Positions 41,755-49,100 of a DNA stretch of 64,000 nt are shown here, in pieces. Both the position numbers and the translations under genes were made by a program. Position 1 is the stretch's first letter; the number at the start of each line of letters is the position of its first letter. Below the pieces are notes generated by a model. The model saw only the letters and a list, made by a program, of their open reading frames with translations. It was not told the DNA's origin and made no database searches. Origin of the DNA: Prochlorococcus marinus str. MIT 9301. Its GTDB lineage: Bacteria > Cyanobacteriota > Cyanobacteriia > PCC-6307 > Cyanobiaceae. The stretch lies in NCBI RefSeq assembly GCF_000015965.1, contig NC_009091.1:1302001-1366000 (forward strand). Reading direction: 5' to 3'.

Positions 41755-42063
41755 TTAGCTCCTTCTCACCCAATCAGGAGATCCACTAAACCAATCAGCA
41801 AGATCATCATTTTTGGGATCAAAATGATTTTCAGTTTCTAAACCATCAAGGCCAAGATTCTGGATAAGTCCATTTACTCCATCTGATTTTTGTTTGCCAT
41901 ATCTCCTCAAGCTATTAGCTTTCTTAAGCCATGTCCATATAGTTGAATTATGTTTTGCAAACTTTTCTACATAAATTCTTTCTTCCAATGCAACATGTTC
42001 ATCTAATGAAATCCTCTTTACGATATCCTTAATTTTTAAACGAGTCTTGTTGGTTAGAAACAT
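41755..42063 (-). CDS. Hypothetical protein, 102 aa
   Basis: A soluble, basic N-terminal half (TNKTRLKIKDIVKRISLDE, WTWLKKANSLRRYGKQKSDG) and acidic C-terminal half with FDPKNDDLADWFSGSPDWVRRS. Trp-rich. Looks like a conserved picocyanobacterial protein; function unknown. Confidence 0.7.
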   Translation of the reverse strand: MFLTNKTRLKIKDIVKRISLDEHVALEERIYVEKFAKHNSTIWTWLKKANSLRRYGKQKSDGVNGLIQNLGLDGLETENHFDPKNDDLADWFSGSPDWVRRS

Positions 42064-42310
42064 AATTCATAAAAGAAGTTAATGTTTTATAAAAGTTTTT
42101 TTTATGAATGTCTTGTCAATCTTTATTTCAAGAAAAAGTATTTTTTAGGAGCTTTTCAAGGACAAATATATTTATTTAACAACAGGTGTATTCAATTGGT
42201 AAAAAAGACTACTTAATTCGATTTATATAACTTATATAAAAACGAGTTCAATATAAGTTTATCTACATAAATTTAAGATTTAATTTATAAAATTGAATAA
42301 GGAAAATTTA
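42064..42310. other. AT-rich gap
   Basis: No gene or notable repeat in about 250 bp. It leads into leader element copy D. Confidence 0.5.
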
Positions 42311-42356
42311 CAATTACTATCGATCTAAACTAAGAGAAAAAATAACTCTTTTTTTT
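42311..42356 (+). promoter_or_regulatory. Leader element, copy D
   Basis: ACTATCGATCTAAACTAAGAG followed by a short AAGAG/CTCTT hairpin (42332-42336, 42346-42350) and eight T. It lies 27 nt before the dienelactone-hydrolase-like gene. GATCTAAACT is identical to copies A and C. Confidence 0.55.
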
Positions 42357-42382
42357 GACAAAAACTTTTTATGTAATCACAA

Positions 42383-43099
42383 ATGAAAGGTCAATGGACA
42401 AACGTTTATAGTGATGATTTACCTCTTAGATCTTGGTGGGTAGATTCAGATAGTGAGTGTGAATATATATCTATAGTTTTACCAGAGGTGTTTGGGATAA
42501 ATCACTGGATAAGGAGTTTTTCTGAAAAATTAGCCAAACAAAATGTACCTGTATTAGCCTTACCTCTTTATGGTAGAACAGCTCCAAAATTAGATTTATC
42601 ATATAGAGAAGAAGATTTGAAATTAGGAAGGCATCATAAAAATTTAACCACTTCAAAAAATATTATTAAAGATATTTCTGCAGCTCTAAATTGGGTTAAA
42701 GAAAAATATCCAAAAAAGAAAATTTCAATTGTTGGATTTTGTTTTGGGGGTCATGCAGCAGTCATAGCCTCTTCCTTAAAAGGAATAGATATTACATTTT
42801 GTTTTTATGGGGCAGGTGTAACCGCGCCAAGAAAGGATACTAATTTTGCACCTATAGATTTACTGGAAAAAGTTTCCGGCAAATTAAACTTCATATGCGG
42901 GTCTTCAGATGATTTAATTCCCTTACAAGATAGATTAGAAATAAAAAAAAGATTTAAAAAACTAGATCCGTTAGAAGAGAGATTTATTTATGTCGAAGTT
43001 AAAGGAGCTGATCATGGTTTTATGTGTGAGGAAAGAGAATCCTTCCATAAGGATGCATCATTAATAGGTTGGAATTTATTGATGAAAGAATTAAATTAA
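42383..43099 (+). CDS. Dienelactone hydrolase-family protein
   Basis: A 238-residue alpha/beta hydrolase. Nucleophile elbow GFCFGG (Cys nucleophile as in DLH), acid in FICGSSDDLIP and catalytic His in GADHGFMCEER. The N-terminal VLPEVFGINHWIRSFSEKLA is also typical. Natural substrate unknown; DLH itself opens lactone rings in aromatic degradation, an unlikely route here. Confidence 0.85.
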   Translation: MKGQWTNVYSDDLPLRSWWVDSDSECEYISIVLPEVFGINHWIRSFSEKLAKQNVPVLALPLYGRTAPKLDLSYREEDLKLGRHHKNLTTSKNIIKDISAALNWVKEKYPKKKISIVGFCFGGHAAVIASSLKGIDITFCFYGAGVTAPRKDTNFAPIDLLEKVSGKLNFICGSSDDLIPLQDRLEIKKRFKKLDPLEERFIYVEVKGADHGFMCEERESFHKDASLIGWNLLMKELN

Positions 43100-43245
43100 T
43101 AAAGTCCAAGAGAATGATTTTGATCAGTGTCTGCACTAATAATTTATAAAGATTAAATAACTTAAAAAGTCAAATCAAGTACTGACAAAAAAGAAAAAAA
43201 TAAATACTATAAGTCTAAATAATTTTCTAGAAATTCAAATTGATC

Positions 43246-43671
43246 ATGAAAAATCTATTCATAGCATTTGTTTTTGCATTAATGCTTATCAACCCTAGTA
43301 TTTCAATAGCTGCAGAATCTCCTGTTGATGTACAAGAAGTATTTGTAGGTTCTGAGACTATGGATGGAGATGCTCTTAAATACCCAAAAGGAAAAGCAGA
43401 AATAAGATTACAAAGAGTCGAGTTGTCTGAAGGAGGGATAGTTCCGCTCCACTCTCATCCAATTCCATTATTAGGCAATGTTGAGCAAGGTACGATTGTT
43501 GTCAAAAGACAAGGGATGGAAGATCTTACCTATACAGCAGGGGATACTTTTATAGTTGGTCCAAAGACACCAAAACATACAATGGGAAATGCAAAAACTG
43601 ATAACGCAATAGTTTGGTTCGCAGCAATTGGAGCAAAAGATGTTCCAATTTTAATTCCCGCTGAAGGATAA
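43246..43671 (+). CDS. Exported cupin protein
   Basis: ATG 43246 gives a clear signal peptide (MKNLFIAFVFALMLINPSIS, cleavage near IAA-ES). The mature cupin has VPLHSHPIPLLGNVEQGTIV and FIVGPKTPKHTMGNA, so His ligands for a metal are in place. Probably periplasmic. Function unknown. A terminator with stem AAGGAGC/GCTCCTT follows. Confidence 0.82.
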   Translation: MKNLFIAFVFALMLINPSISIAAESPVDVQEVFVGSETMDGDALKYPKGKAEIRLQRVELSEGGIVPLHSHPIPLLGNVEQGTIVVKRQGMEDLTYTAGDTFIVGPKTPKHTMGNAKTDNAIVWFAAIGAKDVPILIPAEG

Positions 43672-43716
43672 ATTTTAATCTTAAATCAATTTTTTTATTT
43701 ACATTCAAACTAAAAT

Positions 43717-43740
43717 AAGGAGCAGTTAGCTCCTTTTTTT
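43717..43740 (+). terminator. Terminator whose T-tract abuts the next start codon
   Basis: AAGGAGC (43717-43723) with GCTCCTT (43729-43735), loop AGTTA, then T to 43740; the next ATG is 43741. The downstream gene must be read from a promoter at or before the hairpin or by read-through. Confidence 0.8.
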
Positions 43741-44049
43741 ATGACTGCTCAAAATTTTATGAATGTTGTTCGATTTAAATTAAAGTCAGATTGTATAGAT
43801 CAGTATTTTGAAGTAATAGATAAAACAATTTTTGAGGGGATGACTCAAAGATATATCGCAAAAACTGGAGATTATGATTACTGTTTTGTTGGGATCTGGA
43901 AAAATGCAGAAGCTATTGCAGATCAAAGGCCAGCTATGATTGCTCATCTTGATGAGGTTAGAGGATTTATGGAAGAGTTATCTCCTGAACTTGGAGTTAC
44001 CGATCCCGTTTCAGGAAATATTGTTTCTAAAGTTGGTTATCATGATTGA
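43741..44049 (+). CDS. ABM-like dimeric alpha/beta-barrel protein
   Basis: A 102-residue protein: NVVRFKLKSDCIDQYFEVID, then CFVGIWKNAEAIADQRPAMI, the pattern of antibiotic-biosynthesis-monooxygenase-like (ABM) barrels. Function unknown. Starts directly after a terminator hairpin. Confidence 0.6.
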   Translation: MTAQNFMNVVRFKLKSDCIDQYFEVIDKTIFEGMTQRYIAKTGDYDYCFVGIWKNAEAIADQRPAMIAHLDEVRGFMEELSPELGVTDPVSGNIVSKVGYHD

Positions 44050-44088
44050 CAGTGTATCTAAAATTAGAAAATAAGTTACTCATTTTTT
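44046..44088 (+). promoter_or_regulatory. Leader element, copy E
   Basis: TTGACAGTGTATCTAAAAT then TAAGTTACTCATTTTTTA (44072-44089), joined directly to the ATG at 44089. The first bases overlap the stop of the ABM-like gene. The 18-base block is identical in copy B (36459-36476). Confidence 0.6.
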
Positions 44089-44541
44089 ATGCCCCCAAGC
44101 CAAAATAGTAAAAAATATGGAATTTGGGCTTGGGTAGGTGCTTTGTATAGTCCCATTATTTTTTGGGTTTTTTTTATTAATTTGCCAAAAGTAGAGTGGA
44201 AATATGTCTTTGAATCTAATAAAACAAGAGTTGCGCGCCATCATCGAAAAGCAAAAGATATTGGATTGCCTGGAATACCTTATTGGAGAAATACTGGAAC
44301 AGGAGCAATACTTTATGTAAATGAAGATGACATAGCATACGCAATGTGCGGTCCTGATTTCTCTTGTTCAGAGAAATTAAATACAAAAAAAGGTATACAT
44401 TATTTGCCTGTTGCAGGTGGGGCTAAAAGGATTAAAAGTAATGTTATATTTGCTTTAAATAGCTATTGGTGCGATAGCTACGAAATCAACAATTCTGGCA
44501 AATGTAGATCAGGTGGTTGGGTTAATGGTTCAGAGAGATAG
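44089..44541 (+). CDS. Hypothetical protein with N-terminal membrane anchor, 150 aa
   Basis: One helix near the N terminus (VGALYSPIIFWVFFINL) and a soluble domain with six cysteines, including AMCGPDFSCSEK and NSYWCDSYEINNSGKCRSGG followed by WV. The closing G-K-C-x2-G-G-W-V resembles GKCTKDGWVR at the end of the protein at 45267. Probably faces the periplasm. Unknown function. Confidence 0.65.
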   Translation: MPPSQNSKKYGIWAWVGALYSPIIFWVFFINLPKVEWKYVFESNKTRVARHHRKAKDIGLPGIPYWRNTGTGAILYVNEDDIAYAMCGPDFSCSEKLNTKKGIHYLPVAGGAKRIKSNVIFALNSYWCDSYEINNSGKCRSGGWVNGSER

Positions 44542-44625
44542 GATCCTATTTAAGAAATCTTTTAATAAAGAATATTATTGACAACTGATTTACCATTAAT
44601 GTACTTCTTGAATGCCATAATCTAG

Positions 44626-45267
44626 ATGCTTTTAAATATATTAATTGCCTCATTAATTCCTTTTGTTGTTTGGGTAATTCAAAAAATATCTGGGAATACA
44701 GGTCCTAAAGCTTCATATTTGAGAAGGAGAATATTCGCATATGGAATATTAATAATTTTTATTTTTAGCGTTATTGGTTTTATCTCTTTATTTCAAGAGG
44801 CACAAGGAAATGGAAAATCAATAGAGATATTATCAAGAGTCTTAGCAAGAGATAGTGTTTTTTGGGCGATATTATTATGGGCTGGTCTATCAAATAAACC
44901 AAATGAAGATAAAGGATTTCTTTATTCAATTTGGCAACCATATAAACCTGAATATATTGCAGATAAAAAAAAGATATCTAAATCCCAAAAGAAAATACTT
45001 AAGAATAAAGAACCAGACTTTTTAAGTGATGAAACCAAAGAGGGATGGTTGATTGATCAAAAAAATACTTGGTGTAAAAGATTTTATTTAGAGAACAATC
45101 CAAATGCAGATTTAAAACAATATGTTGTTGAGCAAACTGGTAAATTGCTTCCTAACCAACCTCCAGAAATAACAAAAGAGCTTAAATTAAAAATAAAAGA
45201 GGCAAAAGCAGATTGGAAATATTACATAAATAATGACTGGTTACCTACGGATAAGAAATGGGATTAA
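44626..45267 (+). CDS. Hypothetical membrane protein, 213 aa
   Basis: Three hydrophobic segments in the first 105 residues (LLNILIASLIPFVVWVI, IFAYGILIIFIFSVIGFISLF, VFWAILLWAGL) followed by a long charged cytoplasmic domain (KKISKSQKKILKNKEPDFL, TKEGWLIDQKNTWCKRFY). No family recognised. Its TAA shares a base with the start of the next gene (TAATG). Confidence 0.65.
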   Translation: MLLNILIASLIPFVVWVIQKISGNTGPKASYLRRRIFAYGILIIFIFSVIGFISLFQEAQGNGKSIEILSRVLARDSVFWAILLWAGLSNKPNEDKGFLYSIWQPYKPEYIADKKKISKSQKKILKNKEPDFLSDETKEGWLIDQKNTWCKRFYLENNPNADLKQYVVEQTGKLLPNQPPEITKELKLKIKEAKADWKYYINNDWLPTDKKWD

Positions 45268-45656
45268 TGAAACGCTTACTTCTTACACTTCTATTATTTG
45301 CTAGTCCTGTATTGGCAGAAAAATATACTATTTATACAACCGAAAGACCGCCAAGTTCATGGTCAGGAATAATTGATTCTGAAGGTTATTATTATTGGTT
45401 TACTAATGGTATTCCTCCTGCTGAGAAACATAAGTGCGATATTCTTTCTCAAGGATGTTGGATAAAGACCAATGAAAAAGCAGAAATTATAAGTAAAGAC
45501 ATTATCAAAGTTAATAGATATGGAACAGAAAGATACTTCTGTTCAGAAGAGCATATACAAGCTGTAAATAAAGCTAACCCTAAACCTACATATCTTCGAT
45601 ATAGTTCTCACGATCATGGATATGGAAAATGTACTAAAGATGGCTGGGTAAGATAA
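45267..45656 (+). CDS. Exported hypothetical protein, 129 aa
   Basis: ATG 45267 at a TAATG overlap. Signal peptide MKRLLLTLLLFASPVLA-EKY. Mature part has five cysteines and Tyr-rich segments (SEGYYYWFTNG, ERYFCSEEHIQAVNK, GKCTKDGWVR). Related in pattern to 44089 and 45661. Unknown function. Confidence 0.65.
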   Translation: MKRLLLTLLLFASPVLAEKYTIYTTERPPSSWSGIIDSEGYYYWFTNGIPPAEKHKCDILSQGCWIKTNEKAEIISKDIIKVNRYGTERYFCSEEHIQAVNKANPKPTYLRYSSHDHGYGKCTKDGWVR

Positions 45657-45660
45657 CGAA

Positions 45661-45975
45661 ATGAAACGCTTTTTACTCTTATGTCTTTTATTTGAATTAA
45701 TACCATCAGCTCAAGCAAGAGTAGTTTATATAATTAATTTCGGAAGAATAAATATTGAAGAAAGGTGCCAAGACGGGCAAGCAGATCATCAAGTTTGGCG
45801 TATGGATGTAAGAGGAAATATTCAAAAAATCAATTTAAAAGGACAAGGAGATAACTACTTTAAAAATCCAGAATTAATTCCAATCGATATTCGTAAAACT
45901 GACAAAGGTTATTTATGTAGTCAAAGACAACTTACTAAATCAGAAATTAAGGCATACAATAAAAAATTCAAATGA
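45661..45975 (+). CDS. Exported hypothetical protein, 104 aa
   Basis: Signal peptide MKRFLLLCLLFELIPSAQA-RVV. The part KGYLCSQRQLTKSEIKAYNK aligns by eye with ERYFCSEEHIQAVNK of the preceding gene, 4 nt upstream. Probably a diverged duplicate. Unknown function. Confidence 0.62.
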   Translation: MKRFLLLCLLFELIPSAQARVVYIINFGRINIEERCQDGQADHQVWRMDVRGNIQKINLKGQGDNYFKNPELIPIDIRKTDKGYLCSQRQLTKSEIKAYNKKFK

Positions 45976-46057
45976 TTTTTATATTTAGCTCAGTCTTGAT
46001 AGTAAAGGCAGTTCCATTTAACATCAAACAATTAATAACAATCAAAAAATTTTTACA

Positions 46058-46810
46058 GTGAAAGATTTTTTACAAAAACTTTGGAACACAAATCCGAATT
46101 TAGTTCTTGGCACTGGTTCAGTAATTATTTTGATTGGAGGATTTTCTTTTTTTAATCCTGAATTAGGGGTTTCAGACATGGGTATAGAGGAATGTTTAGA
46201 TCGATCCAACAGAGCCGATAATAGATTTACTGCTGAAAAAATATATAAAAGGTGCATTAGAAATATAAATAAAGAGCTTGCTCTTGAGAAAAAAAATGCA
46301 TTAGAGAGAAAGAAAAAAAGAGAAGAAGATAAGAAAAAAAGAGATGAAGAACTTAAAGCTCAAAAATTGGCAAACAAGAAGAAATATAAGAATTTGGTAA
46401 ATAAAAGTTTGATTTTATTTGATAACTCAGATTGGGATTTTGTATCTGATGGGAAAAATTATTATGGTTTTGCAAAAGATAAGAAAAAAATTGGAATGTA
46501 TTATGTTGTTTTTAGACGATATTTCCTTCCAAAATATGAAGAACCATTATTAACTCCAGAAAATTATTTTACTTTTAATACTTGGGATAGAAATTGGAGA
46601 AACTCAATTAAAAATTGGTTTGTTGTTGATTGTGAAAGTAGAAAAACTGCTATTGCAAGAGGAAGCAATAACTATTTTATAAAAAGTGAAGAAGACCCCC
46701 TCTCTGCTTTGAATAATATTTTAAAAATAAGTTCTTGGAATGAACCCGCTAAGAAGGGGAAAATGAATTATACCTTTACTAATTATGCTTGCACAGCAGA
46801 ACAACAATAA
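46058..46810 (+). CDS. Membrane-anchored protein with charged stalk, 250 aa
   Basis: GTG start. One helix (LVLGTGSVIILIGGFSFF), a Cys-containing segment, then a strongly charged coiled-coil stalk (KKNALERKKKREEDKKKRDE) and a C-terminal soluble domain with DSDWDF-like aromatic motifs (NSDWDFVSDGKNYYGFAKD). No family recognised. Confidence 0.62.
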   Translation: MKDFLQKLWNTNPNLVLGTGSVIILIGGFSFFNPELGVSDMGIEECLDRSNRADNRFTAEKIYKRCIRNINKELALEKKNALERKKKREEDKKKRDEELKAQKLANKKKYKNLVNKSLILFDNSDWDFVSDGKNYYGFAKDKKKIGMYYVVFRRYFLPKYEEPLLTPENYFTFNTWDRNWRNSIKNWFVVDCESRKTAIARGSNNYFIKSEEDPLSALNNILKISSWNEPAKKGKMNYTFTNYACTAEQQ

Positions 46811-46857
46811 AAAACAAATGAAGCAAATAAGACTTGTAACTATCGAGGATATTTAGA

Positions 46858-47370
46858 TTGAAAAAGTTCCTCATTCCTTTACTAGCATTTCTTTCATTAC
46901 CTATACCAATTAATGCTGAAAAGCTTTGTACATTAACTAGCGAGTTAGATAAGGATGTTGTTATCAAAATGGATGGTGAGTATTTAGGAATGTTTGGTCG
47001 CATTACCTATAAAAATAATCCAATGTATCGTATAAGTTTCTTTCATCAGAATGGGTATGGTGGACATAGATATACCATTAGTGAAGATAAAGATCCCAAT
47101 ATTTCATGGGAGGATTTTAAACACCAAAAATATCCTGGGAATGGATTGGCAGTCTTTTTTGTTGGAAATCAAGTAGCTAAAGGTACCCCTGTTGAAAAAC
47201 GTAAAAAGGGGCAGAAAAGAATGCTTATGCCAAAACTTGGACAAAATATTTGGTACATAAGAAATGAATGGGAAAGAAGAACGGAACCTGACAATTTAAA
47301 GGTAATAAGTGCCGCGGAAGGCTTCTTTAAAATTGAAGGAAAGAAATGTAAATTCCCTTATATGTGGTAA
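46858..47370 (+). CDS. Exported hypothetical protein, 170 aa
   Basis: TTG start, signal peptide MKKFLIPLLAFLSLPIPINA-EKL. Mature domain of mixed composition with IKMDGEYLGMFGRITYKNN and FFKIEGKKCKFPYMW. Last of the exported cluster, followed by a good terminator. Unknown function. Confidence 0.65.
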   Translation: MKKFLIPLLAFLSLPIPINAEKLCTLTSELDKDVVIKMDGEYLGMFGRITYKNNPMYRISFFHQNGYGGHRYTISEDKDPNISWEDFKHQKYPGNGLAVFFVGNQVAKGTPVEKRKKGQKRMLMPKLGQNIWYIRNEWERRTEPDNLKVISAAEGFFKIEGKKCKFPYMW

Positions 47371-47375
47371 TAAAA

Positions 47376-47398
47376 AAGAGAGCTTTTTAAGCTCTCTT
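47376..47398. terminator. Strong bidirectional terminator
   Basis: AAGAGAGCTT (47376-47385) with AAGCTCTCTT (47389-47398), ten pairs, loop TTT, flanked by A and T runs. It separates the exported cluster (plus) from the minus-strand element genes and is the left limit of the 47.4-51.6 kb block. Confidence 0.85.
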
Positions 47399-47427
47399 AA
47401 ATACGAAATGTTTAGGTTCGTGACTTA

Positions 47428-47613
47428 CTAACGAAGGAAGCGTTTATTTCTTCCAGATAGATCATTACCCATTTTCATGACCAATGAGATCATTAGTTGA
47501 GATTCCTGAACTAGCAAAGTTTTTAGCTCCTGATAGGTACTCCATTTAAAACTATTAATTGTTTTAGAAGTCTTTAAAAGTTTTTTTAAAACTTTTTCAG
47601 TTTCACTATCCAC
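47428..47613 (-). CDS. Hypothetical protein, 61 aa
   Basis: Helical, charged (MDSETEKVLKKLLKTSKTIN, YQELKTLLVQESQLMISLVM, ending GRNKRFLR). Starts right after the stop of the 47614 gene on the minus strand. No family recognised. Third gene of the minus unit. Confidence 0.55.
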   Translation of the reverse strand: MDSETEKVLKKLLKTSKTINSFKWSTYQELKTLLVQESQLMISLVMKMGNDLSGRNKRFLR

Positions 47614-48072
47614 TTAATCGTTAGGTATTGCATGACCATTATTGTCATCATCGCTGTTCCAAAGATGGAAAACTCTTCTTAACTTATTTATATCTAAATT
47701 AGTTAAAATTTGTTCTTTCATGACTTCGTCAAATTTTGCTTCCAGAAATTCAAATAATCTTTTTTCAAAGTTTTGAAGTCCCACAGCAATTAACTCATCA
47801 TTCTCTTCCAAGCTCTCAAGTTTTTGCATTACTAAAGAGGTTCGAAGTTGACCTTTTTCATTAGCTTTAACAACAACTTCTTTGCCAATGTATTTTTCAA
47901 CCTCTGACAAAGGAAATGATTCATTAGGAAAGAGACAAATACCGTTGAAGGAAGGCTCCCTTTTAACCCTCCCTACAGTGTATCCATTTCTCTTCCCATC
48001 ACGAATATGGTAAAGGATACCGCTAAGAATGACTGTCTCAAAGACAGGCATAATATCTGTTTTCGTTGCCAT
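47614..48072 (-). CDS. Hypothetical protein, 152 aa
   Basis: I take the ATG at 48072 (MATKTDIMPVFETVILSGIL), just after the stop of the upstream gene; a GTG at 48126 would add 18 residues and overlap it by 50 nt. The first 90 residues look beta-rich (GKRNGYTVGRVKREPSFNGI), the rest helical and acidic, ending DDDNNGHAIPND. An OB-like fold is possible but not supported by a motif. Confidence 0.55.
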   Translation of the reverse strand: MATKTDIMPVFETVILSGILYHIRDGKRNGYTVGRVKREPSFNGICLFPNESFPLSEVEKYIGKEVVVKANEKGQLRTSLVMQKLESLEENDELIAVGLQNFEKRLFEFLEAKFDEVMKEQILTNLDINKLRRVFHLWNSDDDNNGHAIPND

Positions 48073-48076
48073 CGTT

Positions 48077-48424
48077 TTATGAGGTAACGAGTCCAGAAAA
48101 AGAAGGCATTTGGTTGTTGTACTCACTTTTAAGTAAAGCTTCTTGCCAAAGCCTTGAGAACTTTCCGAGATTTTTAGAAACTAAAGTTTCATTAGCTCTT
48201 TGGTTCTGAAAGATGCGATCAAATCCTGCTTCTTTAGCATTTTTTCTCGCCATCCAGATTTCAAGAACAACTGAATCATCAAGCCGAATTCCTTGACGGG
48301 TTGCCTTTCTGATGTAAGCAGTAAAGTATTTCCTATCACCAAATTGTTTTGGTAAGAGATACTTTTTACATGCTTCTATTGTTCTAAAATCTTCCTCTAA
48401 GTATTTAGAGTGAAGAGTTGACAT
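48077..48424 (-). CDS. Hypothetical protein with a near-perfect SD, 115 aa
   Basis: The SD on the minus strand is AAAGGAGGTGA (48441-48431), an 11-base match to the 16S rRNA 3' end, 6 nt before ATG 48424. Product is basic and helical (SKYLEEDFRTIEACKKYLL, RKYFTAYIRKATRQGIRLDD, GKFSRLWQEALLK). No family recognised. First gene of a three-gene minus unit driven by the promoter at 48589. Confidence 0.65.
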   Translation of the reverse strand: MSTLHSKYLEEDFRTIEACKKYLLPKQFGDRKYFTAYIRKATRQGIRLDDSVVLEIWMARKNAKEAGFDRIFQNQRANETLVSKNLGKFSRLWQEALLKSEYNNQMPSFSGLVTS

Positions 48425-48560
48425 GAGAATTCACCTCCTTTTTTTAAATTGATATTGCTAGAGATATAGATGGTCTCTTCGAAATACTGACGCTCCATCA
48501 GAGCAGAGAACTGAGTCAACAGCTTGGTAATGGGTCTTGTCTTTCTTTGACTTAAAAATA

Positions 48561-48589
48561 AATATATACCAACTTCAATTTTTTGACAA
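48561..48589 (-). promoter_or_regulatory. Sigma-70-type promoter of the minus-strand element operon
   Basis: On the minus strand: -35 TTGTCA (48589-48584), 17-nt spacer, -10 TATATT (48566-48561). The transcript would carry a 5' UTR of about 130 nt with a CTGCTC/GAGCGTCAG-type hairpin before the very strong SD. The tandem repeat array begins 22 bp upstream of the -35. Confidence 0.65.
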
Positions 48590-48610
48590 TATTTAATTTA
48601 AAAATAGCCA

Positions 48611-48767
48611 TGGCGGGCTAATAGAGGGGAGAGTAATGGCGGGCTTATAAGGAGAAGTGACCGATCACGGGCTTATAAGGAGAGGAGTAATGACGGGTTA
48701 ATAGAGGGAGAGTAATCACGGGCTTATAAGGAGAGGAGTAATGACGGGCTAATAGAGGGAAGATTAT
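48611..48767 (+). repeat. Six-unit tandem repeat array, period 25-28 bp
   Basis: Unit starts: 48611, 48637, 48665, 48691, 48716, 48742. Type 1 units (1, 4, 6) read AT-G-(G/A)-CGGG(C/T)TAATAG-AGGG; type 2 units (2, 3, 5) read AT(G/C)(G/A)CGGGCTTATAAGG-AGAGGAGTA. On the plus strand units 4 and 6 have SD AAGGAG, 7-nt spacer, ATG-ACG-GG(T/C)-TAA-TAG; unit 1 has ATG-GCG-GGC-TAA-TAG and unit 2 ATG-GCG-GGC-TTA-TAA. A worn seventh copy (TTAGAGGGAAGGAGAATAA) is at about 48904-48922. GC content is far above the surroundings. Confidence 0.85.
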
Positions 48768-48800
48768 AAATACAACAAGTCTTCTTTAATACAACAAGCT

Positions 48801-48858
48801 TAGCTGGATATCCCTGAAAGATATCACTTCTAAGTACTACCACTAACTCTTTAACTAG
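48801..48858. repeat. 58-bp direct repeat, copy 1
   Basis: Begins TTAGCTGGATATCCCT, then GAAA, then GATATCACTTCTAA and CTACCACTAACT-like tail. Second copy at 48944-49002 differs mainly in the loop between the two GATATC halves (CCTGAAA against CCTTATT), so the GATATC/GATATC stem is kept while the loop varies. Confidence 0.8.
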
Positions 48859-48943
48859 ACTTAAAAAGTCAAACTATAACTAGGTTTAGAACGAGGGCAC
48901 CCTATTAGAGGGAAGGAGAATAAAATCTCCCTTTAAAATACTG

Positions 48944-49002
48944 TTAGCTGGATATCCCTTATTGATATCACTTCTAACTACTACCACTAACTACTTTAAC
49001 TA
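48944..49002. repeat. 58-bp direct repeat, copy 2
   Basis: TTAGCTGGATATCCCT, loop TATT, GATATCACTTCTAA, then CTACTACCACTAACTAC. Spaced 143 bp from copy 1. Stem conserved, loop changed, as expected for a structured RNA or protein-bound hairpin. Confidence 0.8.
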
Positions 49003-49100
49003 TATATATGTGATATACAAATTAGTAGTAGAGGTAGGATGAGAGGAGATAGAGAAAATATATCTGTTAAATCAATAATAATTAAACTAATAATTTTTTA

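Larger units (their letters stand above)
48768..49100. other. Non-coding stretch with duplicated hairpin repeat
   Basis: No gene. It contains the two 58-bp repeat copies, a doubled ATACAACAAG (48771-48780 and 48791-48800), the worn seventh array unit, and a GGAGA/TCTCC hairpin at about 48915-48930. Confidence 0.6.

Noticed and set aside
48611-48767. CRISPR array
   Set aside because: Units are contiguous with no separate spacers, the period is only 25-28 bp, unit sequence varies, and no cas gene is visible.
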